Assembly (NCBI GenBank): GCA_003945285.1
Contig: AP019005.1
Span: forward strand, 620,001-684,000
DNA: 64,000 bases
Reading direction: 5' to 3'
Source: Hydrogenimonas sp.
GTDB taxonomy: Bacteria > Campylobacterota > Campylobacteria > Campylobacterales > Hydrogenimonadaceae
Shown here: piece by piece, positions 54,095 through 63,240 of the stretch
Numbering within the stretch: the first letter of the stretch is position 1
Layout of the letters: each line of letters starts with the position of its first letter
Notes under the pieces: model-generated
Told to the model about the DNA's origin: nothing
The model's database searches: none
The model's input: the letters and a program-made list of their open reading frames with translations, nothing else
Made by a program: the position numbers and the translations under genes

Positions 54095-54931
54095 ATGGCG
54101 ATAAAACGCTCTGGCTTCTACAGCTGTTTGACATATCTTTTTCTCTCCGCTTCGATGCTGTTTTTGTTTTCCGGCTGTGGTGACGGGGCTGACGGAGCAC
54201 AAAAAAGCGGTTTGCGGCTGAAGAGCTCAACTACCTGGCAACTGCAGCTACAGGGTACTATAAATAGCGATTACGATGTAGATCTTTACGATATTGACCT
54301 TTTCGATACGCCTCAAGAGACCATAGAGAAGCTGCATGGGGAGGGGAGAACGGTGATATGCTACTTCAGTGCAGGCAGCTATGAAGAGTGGAGAGAAGAT
54401 AATGGTAGATTTCCGAAAGAGGCATTGGGAAAAGATCTCGACGGCTGGGAGGGCGAACGGTGGCTCGACATTCGAAACAAAACTGTATGGAACATAATGG
54501 AAGAGAGAATAGAGTTGGCAAAGAGGAGGGGTTGTGACGGTGTTGATCCGGATAACGTGAACGGATACGACAACGACACCGGTTTCGACCTTACTGCGCA
54601 GGATCAGGCGGCTTTCAACAAATTTCTCTCGAGTATCGCAAGAAGAGAGGGGCTCTTTATAGGGCTTAAAAACGATATGGGACAGATTGAAGAGCTGGAG
54701 CCGTATTTCGATTTTGCGGTGAACGAACAGTGTCACGAGTATGGGGAGTGTGATCTGCTCGAGCCGTTTATAAGGAACGGGAAGCCCGTTTTCAATGTGG
54801 AGTACGATAGAAAGTTTATCGACGATATGGCTGAAAGGGAGGCGCTCTGCCGCGACTCTGAAGTGAGGAATATAAGAACTCTGATTCTGCCGTTGAGTCT
54901 CGATGACAGCTTCAGAATCAGCTGTGAGTGA
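54095..54931 (+). CDS. GH114-like (TM1410 superfamily) lipoprotein
   Basis: 278 residues. A signal peptide with lipobox LFSGC (lipidated C28) precedes a TIM-barrel domain with TWQLQLQGTINSDYDVDLYDIDLFD, VICYFSAGSYEEWR, GCDGVDPDNVNGYDNDTGFD and FDFAVNEQCHEYGECDLL. These match the endo-alpha-1,4-polygalactosaminidase family (GH114). Family members cut galactosaminoglycan-type polymers, so it may act on exopolysaccharide at the cell surface. AAGGAG precedes the ATG. No polysaccharide genes flank it. Confidence 0.83.
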   Translation: MAIKRSGFYSCLTYLFLSASMLFLFSGCGDGADGAQKSGLRLKSSTTWQLQLQGTINSDYDVDLYDIDLFDTPQETIEKLHGEGRTVICYFSAGSYEEWREDNGRFPKEALGKDLDGWEGERWLDIRNKTVWNIMEERIELAKRRGCDGVDPDNVNGYDNDTGFDLTAQDQAAFNKFLSSIARREGLFIGLKNDMGQIEELEPYFDFAVNEQCHEYGECDLLEPFIRNGKPVFNVEYDRKFIDDMAEREALCRDSEVRNIRTLILPLSLDDSFRISCE

Positions 54932-54984
54932 GAGGTTTTGAAACTATCGGCGACAGAGAGTCAACGGTAATTCAAAATTAAACG

Positions 54985-55112
54985 CTGACCTTACGCAAAA
55001 TCCGCACGCCGAGCGGGATTTACCCTTCGGGGTGCGGCAACGAGGCTGAAACCGCCAATTCCTGCGGAACCCTTCGGGCACGAGAGGTTTTCTTAACTGC
55101 CGCTCAAATCGC
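54985..55112 (+). repeat. Repeat family 3, copy C
   Basis: Begins CTGACCTTACGCAAAAT (54985-55001), exactly the reverse complement of the right end of copy A, then CCGCACGCCGAGCGGGATTT as in copy B. The interior AAACC...GGTTTTC stem and CCGCTCAAATC follow. The right end is lost. The whole block is bracketed by ACGGTAATTCAAAA (54964-54977) and its inverse TTTTGAATTACCGT (55157-55170). Confidence 0.8.
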
Positions 55113-55182
55113 AATGCCGGCAGATTTCGCCGACGCGTCTTTTCATCTATCTTGAGTTTTGAATTACCGTGCAGAGGGTTTT

Positions 55183-55345
55183 CCCAAATCTCGAAATAGA
55201 GATAGAAGAACTCGTCACGATCATTGCAGCCATGCACTTCCGGGAAAATCATCGACGCACCTGACGGGTGCGCCTCAAATTTTCCCGAAACCGCCTGACT
55301 ACAAGCATCATAACGATTTCGATCTATTCTATTTCGAGATTTGGG
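55183..55345 (+). repeat. Repeat family 1, copy 3 (intact, perfect 18-bp ends)
   Basis: The left end CCCAAATCTCGAAATAGA (55183-55200) and right end TCTATTTCGAGATTTGGG (55328-55345) are perfect inverted repeats. The centre folds as CGGGAAAA...TTTTCCCG enclosing CGCACC-tgacg-GGTGCG. This is the best-preserved copy in the window. It stops 36 bases before the promoter of the MNT gene. Confidence 0.9.
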
Positions 55346-55380
55346 GTTTTGGCCACAATTTTCACAAAACTTTTTACTGG

Positions 55381-55386
55381 TATAAT
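55381..55386 (+). promoter_or_regulatory. Extended -10, predicted leaderless start of the MNT gene
   Basis: TGGTATAAT (extended -10, hexamer 55381-55386) lies 7 bases before the ATG at 55394. The transcript should start at or next to the ATG. No Shine-Dalgarno sequence fits in the gap. Confidence 0.5.
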
Positions 55387-55393
55387 ATTTAAC

Positions 55394-55702
55394 ATGAAAG
55401 CAGATAAAAAGAGCCTACTCGAATTTTTGGAGAGCATAAAAGCGGATATCGAAGGGCTGGAGCGTATAGGGCTCTTTGGGAGTTTTGCAAGAGGGGAAGA
55501 GAGTGTTTACAGCGATATAGATATCGCCGTTTCCAAAAAGAGAGAATTTTTTTTGGAGCATGGTGCTTACAGCTATTTTGAGATGATAGCGAAACTTAAG
55601 AAGATGGTATCGGAGAGGTTCCATCGTCCTGTCGATATTTTTGATCTGGATAGTGAGTCTACATTTAAACGAAAAATCGAAAGTGAGCTGATAGATGTAT
55701 AG
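55394..55702 (+). CDS. MNT-type minimal nucleotidyltransferase (antitoxin-like)
   Basis: 102 residues from the ATG at 55394. GLFGSFARGEESVYSDIDIAV carries the nucleotidyltransferase signature G29-S30 and D41/D43. Such proteins are the antitoxin half of HEPN-MNT pairs (MntA type) and AMPylate the HEPN toxin. The usual HEPN gene would start by overlapping the last codons. Here only a 12-codon remnant follows, so it appears to be an orphan. The upstream in-frame ATG at 55268 lies within a repeat element and is rejected. Confidence 0.85.
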   Translation: MKADKKSLLEFLESIKADIEGLERIGLFGSFARGEESVYSDIDIAVSKKREFFLEHGAYSYFEMIAKLKKMVSERFHRPVDIFDLDSESTFKRKIESELIDV

Positions 55703-55733
55703 TGAAAAAGCGCTGGCATCTTCGGCCACTTAA
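55695..55733 (+). pseudogene. Remnant of a HEPN-type toxin partner
   Basis: ATG overlapping the MNT stop codon by 8 bases in the typical MNT-HEPN manner, reading MYSEKALASSAT then TAA. HEPN partners often begin with MY and a few charged residues. The rest of the gene is missing; 55734-55814 contains no frame that continues it. Evidence is positional and thin. Confidence 0.35.
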
Positions 55734-55814
55734 GACAGATATGCGGTTTTTTGATCTATTTTTCCACACAAATTTTGGTCTGACTGATTTTTGATCTGAA
55801 TCATTTTTGCTAAG

Positions 55815-56618
55815 CTACAGCTGCATAAACGGCCGCATCGCATCCTCTATCTCGTCGAGAGAGTAGCGGTGGTCGGTGAAGTGGTCGAAGGCTATGATTC
55901 CCTGTTGCAGAAGCATTTCCGAACCGTCGAAATAGGGTAGGCCGAGCTTCTTGGCCTCTTTTAGAAACGGTGTCTCTTTGCCGTAGATGACATCTACCGC
56001 ACATTTGGCGCTTTTGAGGGTCTGATCGAGCAGCTCCTTTGGCATCGGCAGGCTCTCATCTTCGAGTCCTGCTGATGTGTTGTTGATGACGACATCTTTC
56101 GCTTCGGCACTGAAGCCCTCCCATGTGTGGCAGACGAAACCCTCACCTTTGAACCACTCCAGCCTGCCTGCCGACCGGTTTACCACCTCTACGTCGATAC
56201 CCCTGCTCCTGAGGTAGAGTGAAAGGGCTCTTGCTGTGCCGCCGGCGCCGATTATCAGGGCGGTTTTGACATCTCCCAGCCTCATAAGAGCCCGGTAGAA
56301 ACCCGGTGCATCGGTATTGTAGCCGTATAGATTTCCATCTTTCAGTACGAGTGTGTTTACGGCTCTCACCTCTTTTGCGAAGGGCTCTGCCACGTCTGCG
56401 GCCAGCATCGCGGCCTCTTTGTGCGGAACGGTGATGTTAACCCCTTTGAGCCCGAGGTTCAGGAAGGTTTCACGCAGCTTCGTACCATCCTCCAGAAGCC
56501 ACCTCGTGTAGCATCCGGGAAAGCGAAGCTTTTGAAATGCGAGGTTGTGCATAAGGGGCGACTTGGAGTGGTGTACCGGGTTTCCGAATATGGCGAAAAG
56601 AGATCTGCCGCTTTTCAT
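55815..56618 (-). CDS. aroE: Shikimate dehydrogenase
   Basis: Reduces 3-dehydroshikimate with NADPH in the aromatic amino-acid pathway. 267 residues. Substrate-binding FAIFGNPVHHSKSPLMHNLAF and catalytic lysine in GVNITVPHKEAA; the NADP site is ALIIGAGGTARALSLYLR; NTSAGLEDES and the closing MLLQQGIIAFDHFT follow. It is the last gene of the nine-gene leftward operon and uses the same chorismate route that feeds trpE just upstream. Confidence 0.96.
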   Translation of the reverse strand: MKSGRSLFAIFGNPVHHSKSPLMHNLAFQKLRFPGCYTRWLLEDGTKLRETFLNLGLKGVNITVPHKEAAMLAADVAEPFAKEVRAVNTLVLKDGNLYGYNTDAPGFYRALMRLGDVKTALIIGAGGTARALSLYLRSRGIDVEVVNRSAGRLEWFKGEGFVCHTWEGFSAEAKDVVINNTSAGLEDESLPMPKELLDQTLKSAKCAVDVIYGKETPFLKEAKKLGLPYFDGSEMLLQQGIIAFDHFTDHRYSLDEIEDAMRPFMQL

Positions 56619-56637
56619 CTATCCTCCATTAAAAAGC

Positions 56638-56678
56638 AATAACTGCCAACTGCCCGCTGCATACTGCCCATTGCCCAC
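56638..56678. repeat. Degenerate short repeat between aroE and trpE
   Basis: AACTGCCAACTGCC, then GCTGCATACTGCCCATTGCCC: about five imperfect units of 7-8 bases with the core CTGCC. It lies wholly in the 60-base gap between two co-transcribed genes. Confidence 0.6.
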
Positions 56679-58091
56679 TCAAGATAACCGAAGGTCATCG
56701 AGTGTGCTCCGCAGCGCCGCCAGTTTGTTTTTGACCTCAAGATACTCCAGCTCCGGAATACTGTCGGCAACGATTCCCGCACCGGCCTGCAGGACGATCT
56801 CGTCAGGCTTGATGAGAGCCGTCCTTATCGTGATGGAGCTGTCCATATTGCCGTCGAAACCGAAGTAGCCGACGCTTCCGCTGTAGAAGCCCCTTTTGAT
56901 CCCTTCGAACTCGGCTATGAGCTCCATGGCGCGTATCTTCGGCGCCCCTGTCATGGTTCCGGCCGTGAATGTCGCCGCGAAGAGGTCGAACATATCTTTC
57001 CCATCCGCTATCTTTGCCTCTACGTCGCTTACCATGTGCATGACGTGGGAGTAGCGCTCCACGCGCATCAGGGCCGTGACTTTCACCGTTCCAGCTTTTG
57101 CGACACGCCCTACATCGTTACGGCCGAGATCTACGAGCATAATGTGCTCCGCGCACTCTTTCGGGTCGTTGAGCATCTCCTCTTCGAGCTCTCTGTCCCT
57201 GTCTACTGTCTTGCCGCGTTTTCTGGTTCCCGCTATCGGTCTGAGAAGTATGTTGCCATCGGTGAGGCGTACCATCACCTCAGGCGAACTTCCCGCTATT
57301 GCGAAATCTTCGTATTCGAGCAGAAAAAGGTAGGGAGAAGGGTTCTTTGAACGTAGTATACGGTAGAAGCTGAAGGCGTCCACTTTCGCCTTTTCGCAGT
57401 AGCGGTTCGACATCAGTATCTGGAAGACGTCACCGCTTCGTATCATCTCTTTGGAGCGGTTGACCATATCGTGGAATCTCTCTTCGTCGAATGCGAAGGC
57501 GGCACCGCCGCTCTTTTCTATCGGGATCATATCGAGGTAGGAGTACGGAGATTCGATGATCTCTATGAGCGAGTCGAAGGTCTCGGCAGTCGGTTCATCG
57601 GTGGCTATGAGGCTGAGTTCGCTTGTTTTGTGAGAAAATGCGAGCACCAGCCTGGGGCGCACCATGTCGAGGTCCGGTATGTTGTCTCTGTCTGCCAGCG
57701 AGTCCATGCAAGGCTTCAGAACCGGCTCGAAAACCTTTACCATATCGTAGCCGATATAGCCTATGAAACCGTCTATGAATCCTAGTCCCGTCTCCAGACG
57801 TTTTTTGATGTAGAGATCTTTGTCTACGTTGGAGTAGTACTCTTTCAGAAAGGTGAAGGGGTCGGCATCGGGTTCGTGAATATTTCCGAGTTCATCTATA
57901 TAAGTGGTTCTGTTGTTCCTGTATCTAAGCCGCTCTTTCGCACCTATGAAGATGAAACTGAAGTTTCCCTCTTCGTTCCCGCCTACACTCTCGAAGAGCA
58001 TGGTTATATCGTTTTTGAAGTGCTCTCTTACCTTCGCATAAAGCGCCGGCGGTGCGAACTGGTCAAAAAGTATCTTCTTTATGAAAACCAT
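56679..58091 (-). CDS. trpE: Anthranilate synthase component I
   Basis: Converts chorismate to anthranilate with an amidotransferase partner. 470 residues. The N-terminal domain includes MLFESVGG, near the position of the LLES tryptophan-feedback motif of TrpE. The chorismate-binding domain has QILMSNRYCEKA, PSPYLFLLEYEDFAIAGSSPE, PIAGTRKRG, HIMLVDLGRNDVGRV and FTAGTMTGAPKIRAMELI. PabB is the alternative, but the feedback motif favours TrpE. No trpG lies nearby. Confidence 0.85.
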   Translation of the reverse strand: MVFIKKILFDQFAPPALYAKVREHFKNDITMLFESVGGNEEGNFSFIFIGAKERLRYRNNRTTYIDELGNIHEPDADPFTFLKEYYSNVDKDLYIKKRLETGLGFIDGFIGYIGYDMVKVFEPVLKPCMDSLADRDNIPDLDMVRPRLVLAFSHKTSELSLIATDEPTAETFDSLIEIIESPYSYLDMIPIEKSGGAAFAFDEERFHDMVNRSKEMIRSGDVFQILMSNRYCEKAKVDAFSFYRILRSKNPSPYLFLLEYEDFAIAGSSPEVMVRLTDGNILLRPIAGTRKRGKTVDRDRELEEEMLNDPKECAEHIMLVDLGRNDVGRVAKAGTVKVTALMRVERYSHVMHMVSDVEAKIADGKDMFDLFAATFTAGTMTGAPKIRAMELIAEFEGIKRGFYSGSVGYFGFDGNMDSSITIRTALIKPDEIVLQAGAGIVADSIPELEYLEVKNKLAALRSTLDDLRLS

Positions 58092-58095
58092 ATTG

Positions 58096-58782
58096 CTACT
58101 TTTTTTCGGTTATATAGGCATTCTGGTTTATACGCTTTTTTACGCGTTCCAGATCTTTTTTCGCGGCACTCCTGCTCTGGTAGGGACCTACCAACACCTT
58201 CTTGTACGGTTTTCCGCTCTTTTTACCCTCTACTATGATATAGTTCAGGTTCTCTCTCCTTATAGAGTCTAGGAACTTTTTGTCGGGAGGATACCGGAAA
58301 AAGGCGCCGACCTGGATATAGTAACCGCCTGTTGCGGCTTTCGTTTTGGCGGTTTTCGGTGCAGGGGCCGGTTTAGGCTCGGGCTCAGCCTTGACAAGAC
58401 TCTCTACGGGCTGTTTCGGCTCTTGCTGTACTGTCCTGCTCTCTTCAGGTTTCTGTACGGCAGGCTCGCTCTCTTTCGACGCACTCTGCTTCGCTCTCTC
58501 GATAACCTGGTCGATTTTTCCCGTTCCGCTCTTATCCTCCTCTATCGGGACCTGCTCAAACAGCGGCTCCTTTGGCGGTGCAGCCTCTTTGGCAACAGGT
58601 TCAGGCGGCAGAATCACCGATGAGCTCGCTCTGTTGTCACTACCTACAAAGCTTTTCGTAACAAGTATGATCAAAATGAGCACAAGCAGTAAAATCGCAG
58701 CGGCGAGAAGTATCTTTTTCGGACCGGACGGCTTTTTGGACTGTATGATCAAATTGTCAAGATCGTCTTGTTTCTCTTCCAT
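58096..58782 (-). CDS. SPOR-domain cell-wall protein
   Basis: 228 residues. A cytoplasmic start (about 1-22), one membrane helix (about 24-44, KILLAAAILLLVLILIILV), a long Pro/Glu/Lys-rich periplasmic spacer (about 50-145) and a C-terminal SPOR domain (about 148-225) with GGYYIQVGAFFRYPPDKKFL and KVLVGPYQSRSAAKKDLERVK. SPOR domains bind peptidoglycan stripped of side chains at division sites. It lies 4 bases upstream of trpE within the operon. Confidence 0.9.
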   Translation of the reverse strand: MEEKQDDLDNLIIQSKKPSGPKKILLAAAILLLVLILIILVTKSFVGSDNRASSSVILPPEPVAKEAAPPKEPLFEQVPIEEDKSGTGKIDQVIERAKQSASKESEPAVQKPEESRTVQQEPKQPVESLVKAEPEPKPAPAPKTAKTKAATGGYYIQVGAFFRYPPDKKFLDSIRRENLNYIIVEGKKSGKPYKKVLVGPYQSRSAAKKDLERVKKRINQNAYITEKK

Positions 58783-58810
58783 CTATTACTCCTTCCGTAC
58801 GGTGTGGAAT

Positions 58811-59353
58811 CTACATATGTTTGGACCAGGAGGCTCCACGTTCCTTTGCATACAGCTTGTAGGGCAGTATCAATATATTATACTCTCTCGGCAGATCCGG
58901 TGAGGGGAAAACTCTCCACTCTCTCGGAAGCCTTGTGGCCAGCTTCGTCGAAAGAAGACGCCCCAGCTGGTAGGCTTCGGCCAGGGTGGTGTGTCCTTTG
59001 TGGATATAAAGGTGCAGGTGCCCAGGCGTTTTCGACTCGTATGCCGTGAAGTTTATGAAGCCCTCCTCCCTTAGAAGAAGCTGCGCCCTGTGCCAGAATC
59101 TTTCCGGATTTCGCCCGTTGTAGTCGAAGACAATATTCTCCACTTTGTCGAAGCGGTTTATAAGATCGTGGGCGATGACAGCCTTTTTGTCGCCGTGCTC
59201 GTTCATTACACTTCTTGTAAGGGGCTTGTCGATACGCTCGAACTTATTGTAGAAGATACGACCGTTCATCTCTATCTTGTTCACGATAGAGGAGTGCTGC
59301 AGGTAGTAGTGATCCGTTACAAACTTTATGAGCTGGGTATCGACACTATACAT
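58811..59353 (-). CDS. DUF1882 family protein
   Basis: 180 residues, probably soluble. The sequence, including [28 protein letters not shown] and [17 protein letters not shown], matches the family that, as I remember, lies between glyA and a SPOR gene in C. jejuni (Cj0403). Histidine-rich segments ([10 protein letters not shown]) recall primase-like or metal-binding folds, but no activity is known. It is confined to this phylum so far as I know. Confidence 0.8.
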   Translation of the reverse strand: MYSVDTQLIKFVTDHYYLQHSSIVNKIEMNGRIFYNKFERIDKPLTRSVMNEHGDKKAVIAHDLINRFDKVENIVFDYNGRNPERFWHRAQLLLREEGFINFTAYESKTPGHLHLYIHKGHTTLAEAYQLGRLLSTKLATRLPREWRVFPSPDLPREYNILILPYKLYAKERGASWSKHM

Positions 59354-59374
59354 AAAACTCCTTTTGCGCGGCTC

Positions 59375-60622
59375 TCAATATGTCGGCCTGTCATAGATGA
59401 CAAAACGTCTTGCGAGCTTTGTCATCCGCTCTTTTATCTCTGCCTCTCTATTTTCGTTCCCTATGTCGTCGAGAACGTCACATATCGCATTGGCGATCTC
59501 CTCGAACTCTGGCTCTTTCATTCCTCTTGCCGTGAGTGCCGGTGACCCTATGCGGATACCGCTGGTGACGAATGGGCTCCTGGTCTCCCCCGGAACCGTG
59601 TTCTTGTTGACGGTGATGCCGGCCCTGCCGAGTGCCGCGTCAGCATCCTTGCCGCTGAAGTCCTTGTCCAGGAACGAGACCAGTACAAGATGGTTGTCGG
59701 TTCCTCCGCTCACCACATTGTATCCTCTTTTCATCAAAATCTCGGCCAGGATAGAAGCGTTTGCCTTGACCTGTCTTGCGTAGACTTTCCATGATTCGTC
59801 GAGGTTCTTGGCGAAACCGACCGCTTTCGCCGCGATTACATGGACAAGCGGTCCGCCCTGTATTCCCGGGAATATGGCGCTGTTTATCTTTTTGGCGAGA
59901 TCTTCGTCGTTCGTCATGATGAGTCCGCCCCTGGGTCCGCGCAGTGTTTTGTGTGTGGTAGTGGTTACGACATCGCAGTGGGGGAAGGGGTGGGGGTGCT
60001 CGCCTGCTACAACCAGTCCTGCGATGTGTGCGACATCGGCCAGGAGAAGTGCACCTACGCTGTCGGCAATCTCTCGGAATTTTGCGAAGTCGATCTCTCT
60101 TGCGTAAGCGCTAGCTCCGCAGACGATCAGTTTTGGTTTGACGATCTGTGCAATATCGGCAACGCGGTCATAGTCGATACGTCCGTCAAGCTCTACGCCG
60201 TAGGTGAAGCTCTGATAGTTTTTGCCTGAGAAGCTAACCTTGGCCCCGTGTGTGAGATGGCCGCCGTGACTGAGGTCCATACCCAGTATCTTATCTCCCG
60301 CTTTGAGCAGGGCGGCGTATACCCCTCCGTTGGCCTGGCTGCCCGAATGGGGCTGAACGTTGGCATATTCACATCCGAAAAGAAGTTTGGCCCTGTCTAT
60401 AGCCAGCTGTTCCACGGCGTCGGCATATTCACATCCGCCGTAGTAGCGTTTATACGGATAGCCTTCCGCATACTTGTTCGTAAAGACGCTTCCCTGAGCC
60501 TCCATTACCTCCGGAAACGTGAAGTTCTCACTCGCGATCATCTCGAGATGGTCGGTCTGGCGTTGCAACTCTTTCTCTATAATCTCATATACGATAGGGT
60601 CATTCTGCTGTAAAACTGTCAT
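59375..60622 (-). CDS. glyA: Serine hydroxymethyltransferase
   Basis: PLP enzyme interconverting serine and glycine and charging tetrahydrofolate with one-carbon units. 415 residues. The PLP lysine lies in [16 protein letters not shown]; also [25 protein letters not shown] and [18 protein letters not shown] near the start. The folate one-carbon pool it feeds supplies the formyl donor used by fmt. It overlaps lysS by 1 base. Confidence 0.98.
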   Translation of the reverse strand: MTVLQQNDPIVYEIIEKELQRQTDHLEMIASENFTFPEVMEAQGSVFTNKYAEGYPYKRYYGGCEYADAVEQLAIDRAKLLFGCEYANVQPHSGSQANGGVYAALLKAGDKILGMDLSHGGHLTHGAKVSFSGKNYQSFTYGVELDGRIDYDRVADIAQIVKPKLIVCGASAYAREIDFAKFREIADSVGALLLADVAHIAGLVVAGEHPHPFPHCDVVTTTTHKTLRGPRGGLIMTNDEDLAKKINSAIFPGIQGGPLVHVIAAKAVGFAKNLDESWKVYARQVKANASILAEILMKRGYNVVSGGTDNHLVLVSFLDKDFSGKDADAALGRAGITVNKNTVPGETRSPFVTSGIRIGSPALTARGMKEPEFEEIANAICDVLDDIGNENREAEIKERMTKLARRFVIYDRPTY

Positions 60623-62145
60623 TATTTTTCCTCACTCTTTTTTTCTTCTTTTTCACTCTGCTGTTTTTGCGGTCTCATCGCCGGAAAGAGGATGACATCC
60701 CGTATGCTGTGCCTGTTTGTAAGCAGCATTACGAGTCTGTCGATCCCGATTCCCTCTCCGGCTGTGGGAGGCATCCCGTAACCGAGAGCCTCTACGTAAT
60801 CTTCATCCATATGCATGGCTTCATCGTCACTCTCTTTGAGTTGGGCCTGCGCCTTGAAGCGTTCGTACTGATCGAGAGGATCGTTTAGCTCGCTGAAGCC
60901 GTTGGCTATCTCCTTGCCCGCTATGAAGAGTTCGAAACGTTCCGCAATTTCAGGGTTGTCGTCACTTCTTCGTGCTAGAGGGCTTATATCTATCGGGAAG
61001 TGCGTCACGAATGTGGGGTTTATAAGCTTATCTTCGACAAATGCGTCGAAAAGCTCTCCCCAGAGCTGACCTCTGCTCAGACCCTCTTCGACTTCGATTC
61101 CTCTCTCTTTCAGATATCTCTTCATAGCTTCGGTATCTTCGAGAATCGACTCCGGAACACCGCCTGTCTCTACAAGAGCGTCTTTATAGGCTATCCGCTT
61201 GAACGGTGTAGAGAAGTCTATCTCCATATCGCCGTATGGGAGTTTTGCTGGAAGACCGAGCTCTTTGAAGAGATATTCGAAGAGCCTCTCTGTAAGCTCC
61301 ATCAGATCTTCGTAACGGTGATAGGCCCAGTAGAACTCTATCATCGTGAATTCCGGGTTGTGGGTGTGGTCCATACCTTCGTTTCTGAAGTTTCTGTTTA
61401 TCTCGAAAACCGCTTCGAACCCTCCTACTACCAATCTTTTGAGGTAGAGCTCCGGGGCTATTCTCAGGTAGCGGTCGACACCCAGTGCATTGTGATGGGT
61501 TATAAAAGGTCTTGCGTTCGCACCTCCGGGGATCGGGTGCATCATCGGTGTTTCCACTTCAAGAAAGCCGTGATCTTCGAAGAAGCGGCGAATCAGACTG
61601 ACGATCTTGGAGCGCATCAGGAAGGTCTCTTTTACCTCCGGATTCATAATCATATCGAGATAACGCCGGCGGTAACGAAGCTCGATATCCTGCAGGCCGT
61701 GAAACTTCTCCGGAAGCGGTGTTATCGCCTTGGTCACCAGCTCGAGCCTTTTGACGTGCATCGTCAATTCCCCCGTTCTAGTTATGAAGGGGTACCCGGT
61801 AGCGGCTACGATGTCTCCCACCTCTACCATCTTTTTTACAGTCTTGAACCACTCGTCACCAAGATCGTCACGGCTGAAGTATATCTGCAGTATTCCGCTT
61901 TCATCTTCGATTTTAGCGAATGCGGCTTTCCCCATGAGCCGGAGGAACTTGATCCTGCCCGCAACTGTGCAGATCTCGTCTACCGCCTCCTTCTCTTCAC
62001 TCTCTTTCAGATAGCTGTACCTATCCAAAAACTCACGGTTGGTGCACTCTTTTACGGCACGGTTCTGGTAGGGGTTGATCCCCATCTCTCTGAGCGCCTC
62101 GGCTTTTTCAATGCGCTGTTTCTGGTACTGATTGTCAAATATCAA
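60622..62145 (-). CDS. lysS: Lysyl-tRNA synthetase (class II)
   Basis: 507 residues. The OB-fold anticodon domain (about 60-150, [21 protein letters not shown]) precedes the catalytic core with motif 1 ([20 protein letters not shown]), motif 2 ([22 protein letters not shown]) and motif 3 ([13 protein letters not shown]). The C-terminus has a short Lys/Glu tail. It overlaps fur by 4 bases. Confidence 0.98.
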   Translation of the reverse strand: MIFDNQYQKQRIEKAEALREMGINPYQNRAVKECTNREFLDRYSYLKESEEKEAVDEICTVAGRIKFLRLMGKAAFAKIEDESGILQIYFSRDDLGDEWFKTVKKMVEVGDIVAATGYPFITRTGELTMHVKRLELVTKAITPLPEKFHGLQDIELRYRRRYLDMIMNPEVKETFLMRSKIVSLIRRFFEDHGFLEVETPMMHPIPGGANARPFITHHNALGVDRYLRIAPELYLKRLVVGGFEAVFEINRNFRNEGMDHTHNPEFTMIEFYWAYHRYEDLMELTERLFEYLFKELGLPAKLPYGDMEIDFSTPFKRIAYKDALVETGGVPESILEDTEAMKRYLKERGIEVEEGLSRGQLWGELFDAFVEDKLINPTFVTHFPIDISPLARRSDDNPEIAERFELFIAGKEIANGFSELNDPLDQYERFKAQAQLKESDDEAMHMDEDYVEALGYGMPPTAGEGIGIDRLVMLLTNRHSIRDVILFPAMRPQKQQSEKEEKKSEEK

Positions 62146-62645
62146 TCTTCTTTTCCCTTTTCGTTAAGTTCTATATTTTGACACTCCGGGCAGATACCGA
62201 AGATTTTCATCGAGTGGTCTTCCATGATGAAGCCGAACTCCTTTGCTATCTTCTCCTGTCTCTTCTCTATCGCCTCGTCGTAAAATTCCAGAATTTTACC
62301 ACAATTTGTACAGATAATATGGTCGTGATGGGCTTTGACGCCCAGCTCATACTTTTCCCCCTGCGTGCCAAAGGAGATAGAGGTGACTATTCCCGCACCT
62401 TCGAGAAGAGAGAGGGTCCTGTATATCGTCGCTATACCGGTTTTCAGATCAGGCTCTTCACTTTTTATGAGACGGTACAGCTCTTCGGGTGTGAAGTGCC
62501 CGGTGTGCCTGTAAAGTATTCGCAAAATTGTTTCACGCTGTTTGGTGAACTTGAGATTGCTTGAGCGCAGAAGATGTTTGAAGCGCTCAAGAAGTGTGTC
62601 GTAGGAGATGAGGGGAGATGTAGCAACTTCGTTACTCTTTTTCAT
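62142..62645 (-). CDS. fur: Ferric uptake regulator Fur
   Basis: Iron-responsive repressor of 167 residues. A winged helix (about 15-95, [21 protein letters not shown]) and a dimerisation domain with the metal ligands in [18 protein letters not shown] and [11 protein letters not shown], where two CxxC pairs hold structural zinc, as in H. pylori Fur. An extra 12-residue start is normal for the group. It overlaps cvpA by 14 bases and lysS by 4, which ties the iron regulator to basic translation genes, a conserved order in the phylum. Confidence 0.96.
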   Translation of the reverse strand: MKKSNEVATSPLISYDTLLERFKHLLRSSNLKFTKQRETILRILYRHTGHFTPEELYRLIKSEEPDLKTGIATIYRTLSLLEGAGIVTSISFGTQGEKYELGVKAHHDHIICTNCGKILEFYDEAIEKRQEKIAKEFGFIMEDHSMKIFGICPECQNIELNEKGKED

Positions 62646-63240
62646 CCGTTTCCTTTGTATCCTGTGGCTCGAGCCTCTTTTTCACTACCTCTACACCGTT
62701 TTGGATTGTCTCTTTCGTACTCTTTCCTACAGTACCGGCCTTTTCGGCAAGTGAGTCGGTGTCTATGTGGACGATAGTGTCGCCTGCTTTTATGAAGAGC
62801 GGATAGAGCAGGCTGGAGTCAGTGAAGCTTCTGGTGTTTTTTCTGATAAGGTCGATATTTGAGAGTGCATAGACAATTACGGCTATTATGATGAAAACTT
62901 TAGCGGAAGCGAAAAGTAGACCCAGAACTCTGTCGGCCATCCCCAACCCTGAGAGTGAAACGAGCTTCGCTATGATGACTCCGGCTATGATACAGCCTGT
63001 CCATATAAGCGCCAGCAGAACCAGAAATCCGATCATCGTTAGGGCAGATTCGGAATCGATATGCAAAAAGGAGGCGCCAAGCCACTTTCCGAACTCGGAC
63101 GCGAAGAGTGAAGCGAGCCATACCCCCAGAACTATCCCTACGAGACCGGCAAGCTCTTTTATCAGACCGTTGAAAATCCCTTTTATCCCTATCAGAACGA
63201 TCAGGGAGCCTGTTACTATATCGAACCAGTTCATCTCCAT
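62632..63240 (-). CDS. cvpA: CvpA-family membrane protein
   Basis: 202 residues with four membrane helices (about 5-24, 28-48, 64-88 and 102-125) and a polar C-terminal tail. DIVTGSLIVLIGIKGIFNGLIKELAGLVGIVLG is the family signature. CvpA proteins affect envelope stress resistance and, in E. coli, colicin V export and purF expression; the biochemical role is unclear. It overlaps fur by 14 bases and the GGDEF gene by 1. Confidence 0.9.
   Translation of the reverse strand: MEMNWFDIVTGSLIVLIGIKGIFNGLIKELAGLVGIVLGVWLASLFASEFGKWLGASFLHIDSESALTMIGFLVLLALIWTGCIIAGVIIAKLVSLSGLGMADRVLGLLFASAKVFIIIAVIVYALSNIDLIRKNTRSFTDSSLLYPLFIKAGDTIVHIDTDSLAEKAGTVGKSTKETIQNGVEVVKKRLEPQDTKETDEKE

Noticed and set aside
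54095-55402. A mobile-element island from the GH114 gene to the MNT gene
   Set aside because: There is no integrase, transposase gene or tRNA target site, and the flanking recR and aroE are core genes. Only short non-coding repeats are present, so an island cannot be claimed.
61000-62181. 393-codon plus-strand frame opposite lysS
   Set aside because: Shadow of lysS in another frame. lysS has all class II motifs and fits the operon with 1- and 4-base overlaps.
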